A stretch of 64,000 nt of DNA from Parasediminibacterium sp046546515 (lineage in GTDB: Bacteria; Bacteroidota; Bacteroidia; Chitinophagales; Chitinophagaceae), in assembly GCF_046546515.1 (NCBI RefSeq), contig NZ_JBKHKJ010000003.1:193737-257736 (forward strand), in the 5' to 3' direction. Position numbers and translations under genes: made by a program. The notes below the pieces were generated by a model, which made no database searches, was not told the origin of the DNA, and worked only from the letters and a program-made list of their open reading frames with translations. Below, one piece after another: positions 61,357 to 64,000 of this stretch (positions are counted from its first letter, which is position 1; each line of letters opens with the position of its first letter).

Positions 61357-61622
61357 TTTAGTCGCGATGAAAAATTTTTAGCCATCCAAAAATAATGGTT
61401 GAACAAGATTGGTTATCCCCCCTTATTCAAAGGATTTTTAAAGATGGGCTGTTGCCGCATTTTTGTATAAAGTTAAGGAATGTGGGAAATAAGCCAAATT
61501 ATATAATCAAATAAAATTAAATGTGTATTAAAATCTATTTGTAGTAGTTTATTGACACAATAATGTTCCCTTAAAATCGTTCTTATAAATGTCCGTAATC
61601 AAAGTATCATATTAATTTATTT

Positions 61623-64000
61623 ATGAAGATAATTTACCCATCCGCTGCTAGTTGTTATTTCATTAAGAACAAGACTATTAAAACTGCTATTTTGGCTTTT
61701 CTTTTTTTGTCCTGTACCCTTTCAGGAGCAAAAGCGCAGTATAGCACAACGCACTATATCCCCCCATCCCCTTGGTACTATTTTAATAATGCCAATGAAC
61801 TAGAAATTACAACAGTTAGCACCACGCCTGTTGCGGTTACGATTAAGAGTAGCGACGGCACTGTTATTTCAAACTCGTTGACTACAGTAGCGGGTACGCC
61901 TTTGCAATACCGTTTCCCCAATGTGGGTGTTTCTGCAAATACACTAAATACTGTTTCCAATGCAAAAGGAATTATTGTAACTGCCTTATCGCCTATTGGC
62001 GTTCAGGTGCGGAATATTGCTTCTGATAATGTTACCTGTGCTGGTTCTTGCTATGGCGGCAATGTGGATTGCTCACAAAAAGGCAACTCATCATTTACTA
62101 GTTTGGGCGACCAAGGTTTGGGAACTAGTTTTAGGATTGGGTATTATGCTGCAGTAACAGGGCTTAGTTGTAATGGTGAATCTTCTGCACCAGTATATGG
62201 TGTTTTGGCAAGGGATAATGGCACAACAGTTTATTTGAACGGTACATTGCTGGCAACGCTAAATGCAGGCCAGTCATATATGTTTCAAGCTGCTATGGGT
62301 AGTGAAATTACATCTAATAACCCTATCACTGCCACTTCCGGTATGCGTATAGACAACTCTTCCGGTTGTGGCGATGGTGTTTGCAGCCAAATAATTCCAG
62401 AGGCTTATTTGGGTACTTCTTATGTTGTGGTTCGCTCAAGTGGAAACACTGGTTATGAAAAGTCGTCAATTGTTGCTTCACAGCCCAATACAACCGTAAC
62501 AGTAAAAGTGAATGGAGGCTCTACTACATCTTACACGTTAGCCAAAGCGGGAGACTATATAACCATCAACAATGGTGATGGATCTACAACTTATTCAAGT
62601 TGCTATATCTCTACTTCACAACCAGTAGCTGTTTACACAGGATCTGCTTCCGGTTGTGAAATTGACATGATTGTGCAGCCGCCATTGAGTAGCTGTGCAG
62701 GTTCTTTTGATGTGCAAACTACTAAATTCGTTTCCAATACCAACACCACACTTCCTTATTTTGGCTATATATTGGTACAAAGCGATACCGCAAAAGTATA
62801 TTTCAATGGAGTGGACTTAGAAACATTAACCAGCAAAAGGACATTGGTTGCAGGTTCCGGTTTTTATATTATCCAATTTACCAATACACAATTGGGCAAT
62901 CCATTAGACATCCATTTCTCAGTAAATGCAAGGATTAATGTAGCCATGGTGGAATCTGGCGGAGGTTATTCCATGTCTTCCTTTATTTCTTCCATTTCAA
63001 ACAGCATGCCGCCGCCAGCCGTTAGCTCCAACTGTTTGCCATCTACATTAACTGCGCAAAGTGGTTTTACCTCTTATCAATGGTACAAGGACGGGGTAAT
63101 TATAGCTGGTGCAGTAAGTCAAAAATATACCCCTACTGCCACAGGCAATTATAGCGTAACTGGTACAACGCTAACTTGTGGAACTACTGCTTTATCGCCA
63201 ACAGTAACTATTAATCCAAAACCAAATGCTGGTAGCGACCAAATTGTTTGTGCAGGCACGTCAACAACACTAAAAGGTACTGACCCCACTACTGCTACAT
63301 GGATAGTTCAATCAAGCAACCCTACCGGTGCTACCTTGGGCAATACAACCAATGGGTTGGCTACCGTTAGCTTGTCCAATAGTGCGGTGGGTACTTATAA
63401 TTTTATTTATTCTGCTGGCTGTGCCGATACTATGGCAATAGTAGTGAAAGCTACAAGCAGCTCAACTACCAATGCCAGTATTTGTGCTGGCGATTCTTAT
63501 TCATTTAATGGCACTAATTATTCCACCTCAGGAACGTACACTGCTCATTTCACCAATGCTATTGGTTGCGATAGTGCGGCAAATCTAGTACTAGTGGTAA
63601 AAGCAAAATCAACATCCTCAACCATTATAAGTATTTGCCCTGGGGCAACATATACTTTTAATAGTACAACCTATAGCACCGCCGGTACTTATGTAGCCCA
63701 TCTAACAAATTCGGTTGGTTGCGACAGTGCGGCTACACTTATTTTGAAAATAAAAGCTACAAGCACATCTATTACCAATATTTCAATATGCAGTGGTTCT
63801 AGCTATACCTTTAATGGCACGGCATACAGCGTTGCAGGAACATACACTGCCCATTTGGTGAATGCAGTTGGTTGCGATAGTGCAGCCACCTTGGTTTTGA
63901 CCGTAAAAGCAAATTCTACTAGTACCACCAATGCAAGCATTTGTGCAGGCAGTTCTTATACCTTCAACGGCACAGCATACAGCACTGCAGGAACTTACAC
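61623..64000 (+). CDS. Large secreted repeat protein, IgGFc-binding-like N terminus (3' part outside window)
   Basis: I translated it from the ATG at 61623; the frame is open to the window edge (792 codons). A signal-peptide-like hydrophobic segment lies at about 21-35 (cleavage near GAKAQ). Residues about 40-465 resemble the IgGFc-binding-type N-terminal region with paired Cys and motifs such as SSGCGDGVCSQIIPEAYLGT and YTGSASGCEIDM. A PKD/Ig-like section (about 470-605) follows, with SYQWYKDGVIIAGA. From residue 609 on it has 51-residue tandem repeats. In Bacteroidota such proteins are usually exported by T9SS and end in a gliding-motility or sorting domain, which is not visible here. Probable adhesin. 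Confidence 0.82.
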   Translation, partial: MKIIYPSAASCYFIKNKTIKTAILAFLFLSCTLSGAKAQYSTTHYIPPSPWYYFNNANELEITTVSTTPVAVTIKSSDGTVISNSLTTVAGTPLQYRFPNVGVSANTLNTVSNAKGIIVTALSPIGVQVRNIASDNVTCAGSCYGGNVDCSQKGNSSFTSLGDQGLGTSFRIGYYAAVTGLSCNGESSAPVYGVLARDNGTTVYLNGTLLATLNAGQSYMFQAAMGSEITSNNPITATSGMRIDNSSGCGDGVCSQIIPEAYLGTSYVVVRSSGNTGYEKSSIVASQPNTTVTVKVNGGSTTSYTLAKAGDYITINNGDGSTTYSSCYISTSQPVAVYTGSASGCEIDMIVQPPLSSCAGSFDVQTTKFVSNTNTTLPYFGYILVQSDTAKVYFNGVDLETLTSKRTLVAGSGFYIIQFTNTQLGNPLDIHFSVNARINVAMVESGGGYSMSSFISSISNSMPPPAVSSNCLPSTLTAQSGFTSYQWYKDGVIIAGAVSQKYTPTATGNYSVTGTTLTCGTTALSPTVTINPKPNAGSDQIVCAGTSTTLKGTDPTTATWIVQSSNPTGATLGNTTNGLATVSLSNSAVGTYNFIYSAGCADTMAIVVKATSSSTTNASICAGDSYSFNGTNYSTSGTYTAHFTNAIGCDSAANLVLVVKAKSTSSTIISICPGATYTFNSTTYSTAGTYVAHLTNSVGCDSAATLILKIKATSTSITNISICSGSSYTFNGTAYSVAGTYTAHLVNAVGCDSAATLVLTVKANSTSTTNASICAGSSYTFNGTAYSTAGTY
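63447..64000 (+). repeat. 51-residue (153-bp) tandem repeats in the adhesin
   Basis: Three complete units (63447-63599, 63600-63752, 63753-63905) and a fourth cut by the window edge. Each reads KA-S/T-rich linker, SICxG, YxFNGTxYSxxGTYxAHxxN, xxGCDSAAxLxLxV. One Cys pair per unit (SIC and GCD) suggests a disulphide-stabilised beta domain. Confidence 0.9.

Larger units (their letters stand above)
60912..61622. other. 711-bp non-coding gap with MITE-like copy B
   Basis: Contains the MITE-like element copy B (61042-61245) and a hairpin (61328-61356). A 138-codon frame crossing both is not considered a gene: its conserved peptide NLPRRHEDPKRHKVL comes from the element. The remaining ~250 bp before the adhesin start are AT-rich with no recognisable promoter. 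Confidence 0.65.

Noticed and set aside
60945..61361. 138-codon plus-strand frame
   Set aside because: Most of it is the MITE-like element; the peptide shared with 47522-47731 is explained by the DNA repeat.

Overview
The window looks like a chromosomal segment from a Bacteroidota bacterium, most probably a Chitinophagaceae-type soil or plant-associated species. The evidence is a SusC/SusD pair, secreted enzymes with signal peptides ending in A/SQ, a type IX secretion (T9SS) C-terminal sorting domain, and TAnnTTTG-type -7 promoter motifs. No rRNA or tRNA gene, CRISPR array, integrase or intact insertion sequence was seen. The species assignment is inference.

Region 1 (1-31240, all on the minus strand) is a polysaccharide utilization locus. 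Read in the direction of transcription it holds a GH3 enzyme, a GH43-like propeller protein, a GH43 enzyme with a C-terminal lectin-like domain, a DUF5703/GH95-like protein, a small DUF4350-like protein, two tandem heparinase II/III-like putative lyases, an unassigned 768-residue toroid protein, a CE12 rhamnogalacturonan acetylesterase-like protein, a sialate O-acetylesterase-like protein, a second GH43 with F5/8C and FN3 domains, two alpha/beta-hydrolase esterases, a GH105 unsaturated-uronyl hydrolase, SusC and a SusD cut by the window edge. Lyases, a GH105 and several acetylesterases together suggest an acetylated, uronic-acid-containing glycan such as a pectin-type rhamnogalacturonan. The substrate is an inference. 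No regulator for the locus is visible here.

Region 2 (31705-43781) has a B12-binding radical SAM protein and, divergently, a giant 2099-residue secreted protein. The C-terminal half of the giant protein is a third homologue of the tandem lyases, fused to LamG-like modules, FN3-like domains and a T9SS sorting tail. Then come bioA, which carries two short repeat-derived in-frame insertions, and a DUF5723-like outer-membrane protein.

Region 3 (43864-56428) is mostly housekeeping and envelope: an ATP-grasp-like protein, an OmpR-type response regulator and histidine kinase pair, a GlcD-like FAD oxidase, a small barrel protein, a LOG-family phosphoribohydrolase, a tandem pair of DUF5362-like membrane proteins, a membrane metallophosphoesterase, an acyltransferase-3 protein, a SAM methyltransferase, a small charged secreted protein and a YbjQ-family protein.

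Region 4 (56551-57926) is a compact two-gene defence locus: a TIR-domain protein followed 2 bp later by a two-TM macro-domain protein. This is the architecture of type II Thoeris. Region 5 (58146-64000) has an M14 metallopeptidase and the start of a large cell-surface protein with 51-residue tandem repeats.

Intergenic DNA is rich in repeats: an 11-bp and a 21-bp tandem array, a roughly 200-bp MITE-like element present twice in inverted orientation, several REP-like hairpins occurring as related pairs, and a family of AAGTCATAAGT-like simple repeats.
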